Assembly (NCBI GenBank): GCA_902729315.2
Contig: LR746273.1
Location: 2,328,501-2,392,500 of the forward strand
Direction: 5' to 3'
Source: Spirodela intermedia
Lineage: Eukaryota > Streptophyta > Magnoliopsida > Alismatales > Araceae
Length of the DNA: 64,000 nt
Made by a program: the position numbers and the translations under genes. This document shows positions 28,447-40,058 of the stretch, piece after piece; positions within the stretch are counted from its first letter, which is position 1; the number at the start of each line of letters is the position of its first letter. The notes below the pieces were generated by a model. That model ran no database searches, was not told the DNA's origin, and saw only the letters and a program-made list of their open reading frames with translations.

Positions 28447-29450
28447 TCAATCCAGGCCTGCCCACCTCGATCGGTGCTGTGCACAAATATCCGAGGAAGA
28501 GTCAATGAAACCAAGTATGTCAAACCTCACAAATCGAGCTGTAATCTTAAGAATGTAGCAAAAGAAAAGCAAATGTACGAGAAGTTGAATGACAGAAGAG
28601 GACGATACACCGCTTAATCTCACCATCAAATTAGATAACTATAAAAAGGTAAGCAGTCAATTCAACGAAGCTCAATGTAGAGCAGGAAGCATCGACCTAA
28701 AGAAGACAAGCAACTTGAACCTCTGAAATCGACATGGCGGTTCCTAATGCGGGACTCACCCTCGTCGACCAGCATTCCAATCACAAAGAACAGAGAAATT
28801 ATCGAAACGGCAACGGAAAATCGCGCAGAATCTTAGCATCTAGATCCCTTAGGGAGATCACATCAGAGGGGACGCATCGAGGTGACAACACAGGGCTAAC
28901 AGTCCCTCTACCGAAAATCCTCCCAAAGGGTACAGATGCGCAGATTCTACGGACATATGCGGAGAGAATGTGGGACTTGCCTGACAAGTGCAGCTAGGGT
29001 TTCTCAGCTAGAAGGAGGCTCCAGATTTCTCCTCGCCTTCGAGGAGAGGCTAGTGTTGGCGCGGGAGAGAGTTATGGAATTCGTTGCCACTTTTCTCTCT
29101 CTCTCTCTCTCTCCCCCTCTCTCTGTCTCCCTCTCTCTCCACTGTAAACAAGTGGAACACTGCCGAGCAAAGCTCTCTCTTTCTCTCTCTAGAGTCGGAC
29201 GGTGTGAGATTAATAAAGGCGCGAACGTGGGGAGCGGCCATGGTGTCGTCGGTGGGACCCGCAAAAATTAGGGCTGCTTGGCTGTAGTTTGTCGAGTCAG
29301 CTCTCTGGGATTCCAGAGATTCGGCACCAAACGATTTGGCCGAAGCGATTTCATCATATAGCCGGCATCAATTAGCGGCGTTATCGGGGAGAAAACTCGC
29401 GTTCACTCAATTTTCGTAGCCTTTTTTTAATATCATACAAAAACATGGGC
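28447..29450 (-). promoter_or_regulatory. CDKA 5' UTR and promoter region
   Basis: Upstream of the CDKA start on the minus strand. A pyrimidine-rich block on the top strand (29093-29140, with a second near 29175-29190) becomes GA-rich on the coding strand, as in many plant 5' leaders. A 5' UTR intron is possible but not proven. Confidence 0.4.
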
Positions 29451-32400
29451 CGCAAGATGGACGGACCTCGATCGGACGGCAACGGCAACCCCGAGTGGAG
29501 CACAGCAAGAAAAACACGTGGCATCCTTTGGTTGGTAGATTGCGAGACCCTCCAAAAGAAGCAGATCAGGGAGCAGCGGGAAATCAGAAACGTAGCAGCG
29601 TGCCGTGTCAGTGCCCGTGGGGTCCACCGGCCAGTAACGAACCCCACGTACGATGCGTGACGTGGTCGAGTGATGTAGTGATGACTGTCACGTTTGCACC
29701 GTTGGCACGCGTGAGAGGACGCGACAGCAGGCCGAGGGTTCGGGAAGCTGCCTGCTGGCTGACACGTCATAAAACTGGTTTTCTTATTAAAAAAAACAGG
29801 GACAAAATATACAAGTGGGCTGGGCCTTGGGGAAGTCCAATATTGCTTTGCCCGTTAAGAAGTCTGTAGAAGATTTTCTGTAGCGGGAAAATTAATATTC
29901 AAAAAGAAAATATATTAGCATAAGGCGAGAAATCTTGGCGCGTGGAACACAAATTTGCGAACGACTAGCGGATGCGCCTTCGAGACGGTCCCTCGAGGAG
30001 CACACAGCTATGGCTGAGGGCCGCTATTGAGTTGATGTCATCGTCAACCTCTGGCGTATTGCTGAATGCCGCTGGGGGAGGCGTTGGGCCTCTCCTCTGG
30101 TGTAGTCCGGAACGCTGGCAGAAAGTATCGGCGCCAGGGGGACCTCTTTGGCGAGATAATGCAGTGAAACGAGTTCTTGCGAACTCTGCAACGGTTCTGG
30201 TTATGGAGCCTGCAGTGCGGAGGCGTCAGCGGTTGAATGTTAATGTCCTACGTGAGAGGTAGGTGAGTAGTTCTTTCGTCGTCTTACTGTTTTTTTATGG
30301 CCGCCATTCTTGCCTACGTAGTTTGATGCTCCGTAAGACGTTAAGTTTTCTTGTTTGTTCTTAATTCTATTGCCTCATCGAAACTTGACTCATCTAATGC
30401 TGACCCCGACTTTTTTTTTTTATGTTTGTGATTCGTTTCATCCTCAGTTGGTCAATAGTATCTCATATAGAATTTTAATTATCATGCATATTCGAGTGTG
30501 AAGCGATGGAGGCTGATGAATCTTTCATCCATTTTCTCAGATTTTATCTTTATGTAGGATGATAATCGATCTAGAAAGTTTAATTTCTCCTCACTGAAGG
30601 GTTGGCAGTAGTAAAGAGCAGAAGAAAGGTTAAAACGTACCAAACAAGGTTTCACATGACTTTATGCTGGGAAGAGGATTCGAATTACATTGTTACAACG
30701 TGTATTTGAGAAACCTTGAACACTACCTCATATAGTCATCGCTTATAACTACCTTATTTGAAGTCACAAGTGTCTTCCTTAAGCAAAATTTGTCACTCAA
30801 TTTAGTGCGTTTTAGCACAAGCTCCCTAAATCATCTTAATGGTCGTAGGCATCTACTAACTTTGACTACTGTTTTCTCGCGGGAACTGGCCATAAATCTA
30901 AATAACGGTGAGTTTTTGCTCGGTGACTATTTGCTTAATTTATCACACGGGGAAAAATAAGGTGTTGGCATCGTGGTTTTATTTTTTACTGGAAAACGTC
31001 TACCCTCTGGTTAATACGAGCTCACAAACGCCATGAAGCCGCCAAATGTTTAAAGTGAGCTCTCGCATCCCGAGAAGATTGTCGCCGATAATGATGATGA
31101 TGCTGACTTGTGGTCTGGCTCATATATCATTTTCTCGGAGTCAAATTTATTAAAAACTGTGTATACATTCCCCTAAATTTTCGTCCGTTTATTTACTTTG
31201 CAATTGTATGCAGGATACGGCTGCCTTGGTTGAGTCATTCTCCTTTATCTGATTGTCTATCGCATCTTTGGTCTTTGTAAGTTCATCACTGTTGTCCATT
31301 GTGTCCAAGAAGCTAGCACAGCGAAATATTCTCGAAAAATTGGTGTATTGGTAGATGACCAGAATAGGCAGTGACTTTTCCTTCAAAGAAACAGCTTGAG
31401 GCCCACTGATGCAAGTAGATGATCCTCTTTTTGCTGTTTAATTGACCTCATCTCTTAATTCGTACTTGTAGACAGGTGCCACGTGCCCCTGCAATTTATT
31501 ATAATTATCTGTTCAAATAATAAATATATGGGCCAAGATGAATATTCATGGTTCCTAGGTTAGCTGATGAATGAGATGATTATTACTGTCTCATTATATT
31601 TATGTACATAAAATTCAGGAAAACAGATAAAGCCCTAAATGATTCATCGATAGCGCTGATATCTTCATATAAACGTCCAAACGCCGTACCTACCTGCCGT
31701 TGGACTATATTAATACCTATCGTTCTGGTAGAATGAATTTGATTTCTGTTTAGAATTTCCCAAAAAAGAATTTTTGTGCCTTTTTACAAGTTTGATGACT
31801 CAGGACCGTTTGGAGAATTGATGCAGCTGCATGAAAGCGATGCAGTTGTCGCTAGCCTTTCAACAAGGTCCTCAAATATGAAATTCCCTAGCCCAGCTGA
31901 TGTCTTTCTTAGGGGAATCGTTTAGTTATCTTAGACTCTGCTTTTTCTATTCGACGTAATGTCTCCATGTACCAGCTGTGTTCTAGATAATTGGAGCAGT
32001 TTCTCCTGAAGTGTCCGTATGTTCAGCATAGAGCACTGTGCATGGCGATATTCATTAAACACCTATTGAAATAGTAGCCAAGGGATGAATAACCTAAAAA
32101 ATTTCACTCGATAAAATTGAGTCTTCATACTAAGCTCATAATTTAAGTACCTGTTCATAACTGAAGTCTACATCCGTATGCATTTTTTGTTCAGTCAAGC
32201 GTCCAGGACTTGTATTGGATAAAACCCTCCATTTCTTAGGTAGGCACTAGCATACGAAATCACTGTCTGGCATGTAGAACTGTGAGCGTTCATGTCCAAA
32301 CTGATGTCTTTCTTTAACGAATGATTAACCGAAGATCGAATCGATGTATGCAGCCTCAAATGCTTTCTTGTGAAGCCTCACCCACGAAACCATGGTATGC

Positions 32401-32582
32401 AGTCGACATGTATAAGGCTTATTTGGTACATTTCTTAGCATACAAGACCATTGTTTCACATATTTGAGACTCACATATGTTATATCCAATGTAGATTGTA
32501 TGATTTTTCCATGTTTCCTCATACTTGATTTCATCTAACATCCCCATCAGTTATTTTTAACATTTCTTCTATTACCCTTCTA

Positions 32583-32783
32583 GTGTTATTTTTAACATTT
32601 TCTTGTGATCCTCTGTCAAAACTGGTAGATCCTTCTTCTTCCTTGATGGGAGATCTTGCTTCTTCCTTGATGGATTTTAATCCCGATCCCGATGCCATGC
32701 AAGTATTGCCAGAACTCCCTGCAATACCTACGGAATTCAAATTGATCGAGTACAGTGGTCAGAATATATCAGAGAAATTTTGA
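32583..32783 (+). other. unassigned open stretch
   Basis: A plus-strand frame encodes an acidic, Pro/Leu-rich peptide including DFNPDPDAMQVLPELPAIP. The complementary strand is also open (32740-32531) and gives a charged peptide with KSIKEEARSPIKEEEG. Either could be a relic exon. I do not recognise a family, and no flanking exons join convincingly. Confidence 0.2.
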
Positions 32784-32799
32784 CTGGGAGAGGGATGCT

Positions 32800-32960
32800 A
32801 CATCACCTGGTAGATCGGAAACCAGATCCCACATCGCATGAATTCTGTTGGTGGAGGGGGGAGGATGCACTGATCAAAACTTGGATTTGTGGAACTATGA
32901 TTCCCCAAATTATTCGTGATTTATTTTTCTATCCATCGCCCATGAATTATTATCTTTTAA
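32800..32960 (+). pseudogene. copia gag-like fragment
   Basis: The plus frame reads EDALIKTWICGTMIPQI, with a preceding LVDRKPDP and W. This resembles the gag N-terminal block of plant copia elements (EDALI.TWI.GT..P.I). Only about 50 residues are recognisable. No LTR or pol was found beside it. Confidence 0.45.
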
Positions 32961-33425
32961 AAAAATTACCTAATCGAGCAATGGCATATCACGTCCAAAA
33001 TGAGTTTTTCTTTTTTTTGTAGGGTGCTTTGATTGACCATCCTCTGCTTTCTCTGCCTATGAAACTTAGATTAATCGTATTCGCTGTCACTACCGTCAGT
33101 TCATCATTCTCCGACTTCAGGCCTTGACTTTGTACAGTTATACGAGTGTACATGTTTGACTGTGAACTTTCTTGCATTTTTTTTACTTTATTTATTTTGG
33201 CTTAATTCCTAAATTCAATGTACTCGAGTACCTACAGTTCATTGATCTGGATAAATCTTTATTTGCCTGAATGATAACATCAAATGTTAGTTTTCTGTGG
33301 CTTTGTCCAGAGACTCGTGCACGGCATTGTTTGCCTGAAAACGTGAATTCTTCTGATTCTGATTCTTCTGAAAACCATATCAGGTTAGCAGATAATACGA
33401 GTTTCGATGTTTGTCCTGCAGCCTG

Positions 33426-33470
33426 ACATATACATATATACATATATATGCACATATATATGTATATATC
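33426..33470. repeat. (AT)/(AC) alternating repeat
   Basis: A run of TATATACA-type units that is nearly self-complementary. Confidence 0.85.
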
Positions 33471-34479
33471 ATTTAGTACTCACATCCCAAGTCTTGGAGT
33501 CTTCTGGCCTTTGATCGGGGAAATCTTAGGAAATTTTTAGAAGGTATAATTTCAATATTTTAATTACTGGTTCTACCTGTTGTTCATAACTAGTGTCAAA
33601 ATCCAAAACAACTCTGTTGAAGCAACTGATCTTCGGATCGCCACAATAGTCTAGAGGGGAACTGCTTAAAAGGAAACTTTCTTACATCTGTCACGGAGTA
33701 GTTCAAATACTGGGGAGAAGCAGGATACCATATTCAATTGGGGGAATGATATACTACCCAATCAAAAAAAAAATATCAGATGGTTTTTTTCTTTGTTTTA
33801 TTTGATCATTAGAGGATAAATATCCTGATTACATGTGGCGTCCTCATGAATCATGTACGAGTGAGTATCCATATGAGTCCGGGCATCAATACACCCACCT
33901 TTCTCTATCAGAATATCTAAGAAAATAAGAAATTATGCATTCAATCTATTTTTTATCCAAATATCTTCTCCTTAGAGGACTGGATTTGGGATCATGTGTC
34001 CTCTCTGTGCATTAATATCATATCAAAATTCTTTGAATCCATGTTTCCTTTGTGGTTATTCAATCAAATAGATTTGAGTCTCCTTCATTTACACTTGTTT
34101 TCTTTAAATTTCTTTTCGTACCGTCCACTTGTCTATTTCCATCATAATTTTGCATCATGAAATGAGTCGATTAGTCTTCTTCTACGAATTCCATCTCAGG
34201 TTCCCGGTGTTATCTTCCCGAATTGGTACCAACAGAGGGACTTCGGATCTTGGTTAAACCGTAATAATAGCGAAATAAATAAATGACCAAGGGGGACTTT
34301 ATGCATATGTTAATTATTTTACTCATCTACCCGTGATTTTTTATGCTGTTCATCATCGTTGTCATCACCTCCGTCTCTATCACCATCTTTGCGAGTGAAG
34401 CATCATCCCGTCAGTCTAGGCCCTCTTTAGATGCATTAACTGATCCAGTTTTCTTTCATTGCCCGCTATTTGACTTTGA

Positions 34480-34572
34480 CCCACCAGCTGGTGGGAAGCA
34501 TCCGGTCCAAGGTAAGCTGGGGCAGAGGCGGACGCCACTGCCCCAGAGACCTCATGAGACCAGTTGGCTGGT
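34480..34572. repeat. cluster of three palindromes
   Basis: CCCACCAGCTGGTGGG (34480-34495) is a perfect 16-nt palindrome. 34517-34546 has 14-nt arms (CTGGGGCAGAGGCG and its partner) with one mismatch and a 2-nt loop. ACCAGTTGGCTGGT at about 34559-34572 is a short hairpin. All lie within 93 bp in a region with no gene. Confidence 0.8.
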
Positions 34573-34949
34573 ACGGAGAGCCGATGGAATGACAGGGCAG
34601 CCATTTTAAAGTTTGCACCTGACCAGGACAGAGGAGACGGACTCCAGAGCCGGTGATGACGACTAATTATTCCAAAAAAAAAATTGGGTCAAAAAATTGC
34701 ATGTCCATGGGAGAAGAGAAGCCGGTTTTACTAATTCTAGGAAATTCTCTACTAATCCTCCTCTGTTTCGATTGTTTCAGAGGGAGTAACAGGAAACAAC
34801 CGCCCCCCCCCCCCCCCACCCCGTTCCTCTCCCCCACGGGAAAAAAGGGGACGACACCCATCCGAACAACACAGGCCGCTCGAGCCCTGCCGTGTCGGCC
34901 GCCGCGAGACGTCGTGGTGCTGTACACGAGATTGGGATTCCACGATATT

Positions 34950-35636
34950 TCAGATGGAGTAGCTCCAGAGCGACACGTCGGAGTCGGCCTCCACGTCGTC
35001 CCAGAAGCCCCCTCCCCAGTGGTTGTGCATTTGAATGGGGTGCAGTGGGGAGAGCATCCTCATGTTCGCCAGGTAGTCCTCCAGCCCGAAGTCCAAGTCC
35101 AGGTAGCCCCCCTCGATCTCCTCCAACGCCGGCGCCTCCGCTGGCGGCGGCGTTTCGGCCATGTCCGACGACGGTGTGCCGACCGCGCCGCCCTCGTCGG
35201 CACCAGCGCTCTCCAGGATGAACGTCTGGACGGCCTTGGCCGCGGCCTGCTGGATCTCCCGGGCGGTGGCGGAGCGGGGGAGAACGGGGAGCCGCCACGC
35301 GGAGTCGGCGAAGTTGAGGCACGCCGCGCGCCCGCGCAGGGCCATGGCGGCCACGTCGTGCGCCCGCGCCGCCATCTCGGCGGTGGGGAAGGTGCCCAGC
35401 CATATGCGCGACTTCTTGTTGGGCTCCCGCACCTCGCACACCCATTTCCCGGCGCTGCGGCGCCTCACTCCCCTGTACACCGGGTGCCGCGTCTCGCGGA
35501 ACTTGGTGCGCCCCGCGCGCCGCTTGGGCGGCGCCGAGGACACTGTGGCATAGTAGACCTCCTCGTCGGACACCGGCGACTGGGCGGTCCCCCCGGATGG
35601 GGAATCGAGCTCCTGGGAATAGCCCGACATGCTCAT
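34950..35636 (-). CDS. DREB1: CBF/DREB1-type AP2/ERF transcription factor
   Basis: Nuclear activator that binds CRT/DRE (CCGAC) elements of cold- and drought-response genes. Intronless, 228 aa from the ATG at 35636. A further in-frame ATG is at 35630. The frame stays open upstream to 35858, but that part lies over the TATA box and is taken as leader. The AP2 domain covers residues ~53-110 ([13 protein letters not shown]) with Val66 and Glu71, the DREB-type V14/E19 pair. The two CBF signatures that set DREB1 apart from other DREBs are present: [16 protein letters not shown] (37-52) and DSAWR (111-115). The acidic C-terminus carries the LWSY motif (223-226), followed by Ser-Ile. The gene is very GC-rich. 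G-boxes and a recurring TGACG-containing motif lie upstream. Confidence 0.95.
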   Translation of the reverse strand: MSMSGYSQELDSPSGGTAQSPVSDEEVYYATVSSAPPKRRAGRTKFRETRHPVYRGVRRRSAGKWVCEVREPNKKSRIWLGTFPTAEMAARAHDVAAMALRGRAACLNFADSAWRLPVLPRSATAREIQQAAAKAVQTFILESAGADEGGAVGTPSSDMAETPPPAEAPALEEIEGGYLDLDFGLEDYLANMRMLSPLHPIQMHNHWGGGFWDDVEADSDVSLWSYSI

Positions 35637-35766
35637 CAAGCCCTCCGTGGCTTTCCTTCCTTCCTCTCTGACGAAGGCGGCGACTGAATTTTGGGAGAGT
35701 GGCCGATCGTTTGCTATCTGGGGCGGAAGTGTCGTTGTAGTGAGGAAGGGAGACGAGGGCCGCGGA

Positions 35767-35773
35767 TTATATA
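35767..35773 (-). promoter_or_regulatory. TATA box of CBF/DREB1
   Basis: TATATAA on the minus strand, about 130 bp upstream of the chosen ATG, a normal distance for a short 5' UTR. Confidence 0.65.
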
Positions 35774-36137
35774 GGGGGTGGGTCGTTTTGGGAGTATTTT
35801 CCGTCGCCGTCGACGCGGAAAAACACCGGTGGCCCCCACTCTCTTCGAGTGAGCACACCAGCTGGCTTACGAAAGGGCCCTTCTCTTATTTTAATCCGTT
35901 AAAATACCAGCGACACTGGAGACAGCATGTCTAGAGGCCTTTTGACCGTTCCGATCGCGGACCAACGCTTCATCTCCTAACGTGGCAGGAGCTGCTGATT
36001 GGATGCGCTGCTTAGTACAGCCGGCAACGGCTGCGCGTTGAACCAATAAGAGGCGCGTGGCTACCGTACATCTATCGCGCCGTCTATCGAACGGGAAATT
36101 GACTCGTGTCTCCCGGCTCCCAAAAAAAAACAAATCG

Positions 36138-36143
36138 CACGTG
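36138..36143. promoter_or_regulatory. G-box CACGTG
   Basis: About 500 bp upstream of the CBF ATG. This is a bHLH (ICE1/MYC, PIF) or bZIP binding core. Two more are at 36267-36272 and 37629-37634. Confidence 0.5.
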
Positions 36144-36211
36144 TCTATCAGCAGAACATGTTTTTCCAAAAAATCTTATTTATATCCTGATTTCCCATAC
36201 CGAAGAATTCG

Positions 36212-36246
36212 GAAGCCTATTTTTCTCCGACGTCAGCAGACGTGCG
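36212..36246 (+). repeat. CGTCAGC motif family, copy 1
   Basis: A CCTATTTTTCTCC block followed by GACGTCAGCAGACG. Matches the shared order T-rich block, CTC, CGTCAGC, (T)GACG, with the second half degenerate. Confidence 0.5.
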
Positions 36247-36378
36247 GTCAGGAGAAAGGAAGGCCACACGTGTTTTAGAAGCCGTAGAACGTCAGCACCT
36301 ACGTATCTCGCAGTACGATGCATCTCGCCGGAGTAACCTCACCGGGAGCTCCTTTCTGCACCCCGGCCCTTTCCTCCT

Positions 36379-36425
36379 TCCAAAGGGTAGCTTTTTGCCT
36401 TCCCCCGGCGTCAGCCTGATGCAAC
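36379..36425 (+). repeat. CGTCAGC motif family, copy 2
   Basis: TCCAAAGGGTAGCTTTTTGC, then CTTCCCCCGGCGTCAGCCTG and ATGCAA. Shares the TCCAA(A)GG..CTTTTT...GCGTCAGC.TGA.GCAA layout with copies 4 and 6. Confidence 0.6.
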
Positions 36426-36903
36426 AAAGAACAGGACAACTTTGTCGAGAAGAAGGAAAGATGGCCCACCCCGACATCTAAACGCGGTAGCCGAGTCCCC
36501 GGGTGGCCGTCAGTCCCTCGGCCGTGTCCGATGCGTGTCGAGCAGGCTCCGAGCTGGCCTCGGCCAAGCGGTCCCGATTTGGTAAAATCGTAATTATCTC
36601 ATTTTTTCTGGGTAAATCAAAGAATAAAAAATCCCGATTCCAGACGACGGAGAGAAGCAGACTAGACAGGTTGGCAGGTATTGCAGTTGCTGCTTCCAAG
36701 TGGCGCCCTCCCCCCACTACTGCCACTTGGCTCGTTCTTATCCGGATAGTCTAGTGGCGAGGGAGCGACAGCCAATAGAATACTCGTGGCGGTGCTAACT
36801 CTCTCTGTCTCTCTCGGTATGAATTATGAGAAAAGTAAATGCATCGGGTGGCGGAGCAGTCGCCGGTTATGCAAAGCGGAGGCATTCACGGCGAGAGCGG
36901 CCA

Positions 36904-36940
36904 CACGGAACCTTTTTGGGGAGACGTCAGCCTGACGTAA
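36904..36940 (+). repeat. CGTCAGC motif family, copy 3
   Basis: GGAACCTTTTT, then GGGGAGACGTCAGCCTGACG and TAAG. Inverted half-sites CGTCA and TGACG are separated by 3 bases. Confidence 0.65.
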
Positions 36941-37204
36941 GGGGGAAAAAAAGCTTTCCCGATAAGATTCAAGTCCGAGCGTGACTAAGAGACGGACCAG
37001 GAAGGCTCTCTCTCTCAACTTGCAAATATCCGCGTCACATCTCTCTCCCTCCACTTGCCACCCAGATAACTCCACCTAGTGAGAGAGAGCGAGAGAGAGC
37101 GAGAGAGAGAGATACAGATAGGGGTGTGGATTTCTTCCACCCAATCAAAAGCAAGAGCCATCAATCATCCTCATCCAGTATCTAGGTCCTGCCAAAGTTC
37201 ACCT

Positions 37205-37207
<3 letters not shown>

Positions 37208-37246
<39 letters not shown>
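37208..37246. repeat. (CT)n microsatellite
   Basis: About 19 units. Similar tracts are at 37080-37110 (GA), 37778-37804 (GA) and 38162-38199 (CT). Confidence 0.95.
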
Positions 37247-37247
<1 letters not shown>

Positions 37248-37250
<3 letters not shown>

Positions 37251-37395
37251 TGATGAAGTTCATCTTTATCCGCTCTCCCTCTATGACCCAGTCAAGTTCA
37301 TATCTACTTCTCTCTCTCTCTATGTGCCTTGATGAAGTTCATCTTTATCCGCTCTCCCTCTATGGCCCCAGTAAGTTTCATATTTATCCTTCTCT
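37248..37395 (+). repeat. ~80 bp tandem repeat
   Basis: Two copies (about 37248-37324 and 37325-37395) share GATGAAGTTCATCTTTATCC and GCTCTCCCTCTATG, and end in CT repeats. A partial third copy (AAGTTCACCTTTATCT) precedes them at 37194-37210. Confidence 0.85.
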
Positions 37396-37515
37396 CTCTC
37401 CCCTTCCCCTTCGGTTTGGGGATTTCCACTGATCTCAAAGACTGAATCAGACATACCATGTGCTGATATGGCTGTCCAGGAGAATCCTCTTAGGAATTCT
37501 AGAGAGAGGGCGTGA

Positions 37516-37559
37516 CTCCAAGGATTACCTTTTTTCTCCTCTGCGTCAGCATGACGTGT
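37516..37559 (+). repeat. CGTCAGC motif family, copy 4
   Basis: CTCCAAGGATTACCTTTTTT, then CTCCTCTGCGTCAGCATGAC and GTGT. Nearly identical in layout to copy 6. Confidence 0.7.
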
Positions 37560-37778
37560 ATCGAGTTAATAGTTCGGGCCCAACTCTCGACCGCAGGACA
37601 GTTCACCGACCTTGATTAAACGCTTTCACACGTGTCTAATTTTAACACTCATTGCTATACCGCCAAAGAGTCAGCACCTATCAGCGCACGACGGTGCCTT
37701 CAAGGAGAGCGATCTTCCTCACAATTTATTCAACTCTCTTTCCTGGTTCTTGTCGTTCGAAAGAAACGGTCAAGAGCG

Positions 37779-37812
<34 letters not shown>

Positions 37813-38160
37813 ATGTTTTCCTCACCGCACCCGTGCAAACTTGCATAAGAAACATCTTCCAAGACCCAGTCAGCCCTATCTTCACACGTGCTTTCTCTCT
37901 CCTCTATCTACGAGAGCCCGTGCAGCAAGAAAACTCATCTCCGCATGCTCACTCTTCGTGGCAGCTCTCTGGCAAGTCAACTCACGTTCGATTTCCAAAA
38001 TTAGTATCCTTTTTTAACATAAACCTGATTCTAAGTGGGTCAACTCCCCTCCACATTAGTACCCTGTTTCTTCTGTGATCTAGTTATTTCGTGAACAGCC
38101 GTTTGACCGGCCTAGCCCTCTCAAGTCAAATCTCACGTGTGAAATAGCTTCCTCTCCCCC

Positions 38161-38204
<44 letters not shown>

Positions 38205-38221
38205 CTTGTGGTCCATAACGA

Positions 38222-38240
38222 GGGCGTCAGCATGGCGTAT
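38222..38240 (+). repeat. CGTCAGC motif family, copy 5 (core only)
   Basis: GGGCGTCAGCATGGCGTAT. Only the core is kept, and one half-site is changed. Confidence 0.4.
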
Positions 38241-39780
38241 GCGATAAAGTTGCCTGTCGTCCCGCGTTGAGCCCGCGTAAACGTGTGAGGCGCCGTCTAT
38301 TTCCCTCGCTAGCTGGCAAATGCGAACGAACAGCTGCACTTCCCGCCGCAAACGTTGACTCAGGAGCTCACTTTCGGTCAACTTTCATCGAAAGAGAGAG
38401 GCTGACATCTACTCTTCCCTTCTAACCATCTCTCCTCACTAACACCGGCGTCGCCCAGAATTTGGACACTTCTGAACGCCAACCAACGAAGTTAATTCTC
38501 ATCGACTGCGACAAAATTACATATGAAAAGTCAAATAGTATTGATATTTATTTGTCTGAATTGGATTTACCTGGACGAAGAAAGTGACTATTACCTAGTA
38601 AATTTGCTAATATATTCAATTTTTTTACCATCTATTCATTTTTTTTATCACATTCATGAATCATCCGTGCATAGTCAAATCTATTAACTGGGTATTTGAC
38701 GGACATATTTTATTTTGTCACAATCATAGTCAATTAACCTAGAAGACACTTAAATCGTAATAATTGTAGTCACTAATGAATGATAAATAATGACATAGGG
38801 ATATTTATGAGTTGATTAATCCCTGAATTGTATTATTTGGTGGGTCCCCAAAAGGTATGACACTATTATTTTTAGTCCATAAATCTAATTAATCGTATAA
38901 TATGATGTAAAAAACTAAATTGTCCTCTCTCTCTCTCTCTCACTGCCCTATTGTGTATGCTTTGACATGTTCTTCTCGCTTTCTGAAAGGAGAAAAGGAT
39001 CAAGCAAATAATAAAAATATATTTCCAAATTGATGAGCAGGAGCGTTGTTCAATTTATTTTATATTTTTACGTTGCCTATTATTTTTGTTTTAAAAAAAT
39101 TGTAATTATCCTTCAATCTGTACTCTTCAAAATAGTTACGAATTTCCCAGGTACCCAGTTTATTTTTTATTTTTTACTATATTTGATGAAATCCAACCAT
39201 GGGTGTTGACTAATATTTGAGAAACGACCCCGGGAGCCTTTTTCCTCGTTGGTCAACTGCCCGAAGAGCCGGACTTCCTTCTCAGGGCTGACTATCTCAG
39301 TGCCAACCCGTAGCCCTATCAGTAATTGAAACCACACGATGATAGAGGAATGTATACATAATGAGAAAGAGAGAGTCAGTCGTTGACTAAGGGCATAATG
39401 GAACCCCGGCGGAAAGGAAGGGGGAAAGCTCTGACCGCTACCAAAGGACACGTTGACCTTCCCGTTACCCCCACCGAGCTCCCCACCAACAGGGAACGCG
39501 ACTCTGCTGTCATCCTGCCCCCCACCGAATAAAGTCAGCTGCACGAGACAGGACAGACGGCCCGGCGCCTGCCCTGCGTCAAGAGAGAGCTAGCTCTAGA
39601 GAGAGAGCGGCAGGTATCAGGTGGGTACGATGACTCCAGGGAAACAATGAAAACATGAAAATGAGCCTCGAGGGAAACAATGACTCCAATTTATGATCTT
39701 ATTTTAACATTCTTTCCTCTTCCACGAACAGCAGTTGACTGACGGCCGCGGCGTCATGAATACGGCCGGTGAGTGGGGGA

Positions 39781-39847
39781 TCGATATCAGCTGATTATGT
39801 GCACCATGAACGAGTCAACGGGCAACCCATTGTGAGAAGTCAAATAC
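39781..39847 (+). repeat. direct repeat, unit A
   Basis: Shares with 40059-40122 the ordered blocks TCGATA.CAGCTGATT, GTG, CGAGTCAACGGG, AACC, and GAAGTCAAATA over ~65 bp. Same strand, 278 bp apart. Confidence 0.85.
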
Positions 39848-40058
39848 TTTTTTCTGAAGTGATGTGCCCCAACTACTTACACAGCTGGAATTTATCATCC
39901 ACGAATAAAACCAAGGTCAACTCCAACGGTACGATTGTTTTTAAAAGATATGAAAGCCGCAAAAACAGATTTTCATGAGGTCAACCCCTCATTTTTCTTA
40001 CTGATATTGCGAGCTGAAATTCGCAAACTTACGGAGCATAGTAAAATAAGCAGGGTAA

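Larger units (their letters stand above)
29451..34949. other. gene-poor interval between CDKA and CBF
   Basis: Mostly AT-rich. I could not build any gene. It holds a copia gag-like relic at 32800-32960, exon-like stretches at 31020-33420 that read plausibly on both strands, a purine/pyrimidine TATA-type repeat at 33426-33470, and a palindrome cluster at 34480-34572. Confidence 0.5.

Noticed and set aside
29972-30262. 96-codon GC-rich ORF
   Set aside because: No domain, no neighbouring exon, and composition matches promoter-like GC-rich DNA.
35637-35858. N-terminal extension of the CBF frame
   Set aside because: It would cross the TATA box, and no CBF family member has such an extension; the ATG at 35636 gives the normal length.
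36730-36765. tRNA-like GGATAGTCTAGTGGCGAGG
   Set aside because: Resembles a D-arm region, but no anticodon arm or T-loop (GGTTCGA) follows at the right distance.
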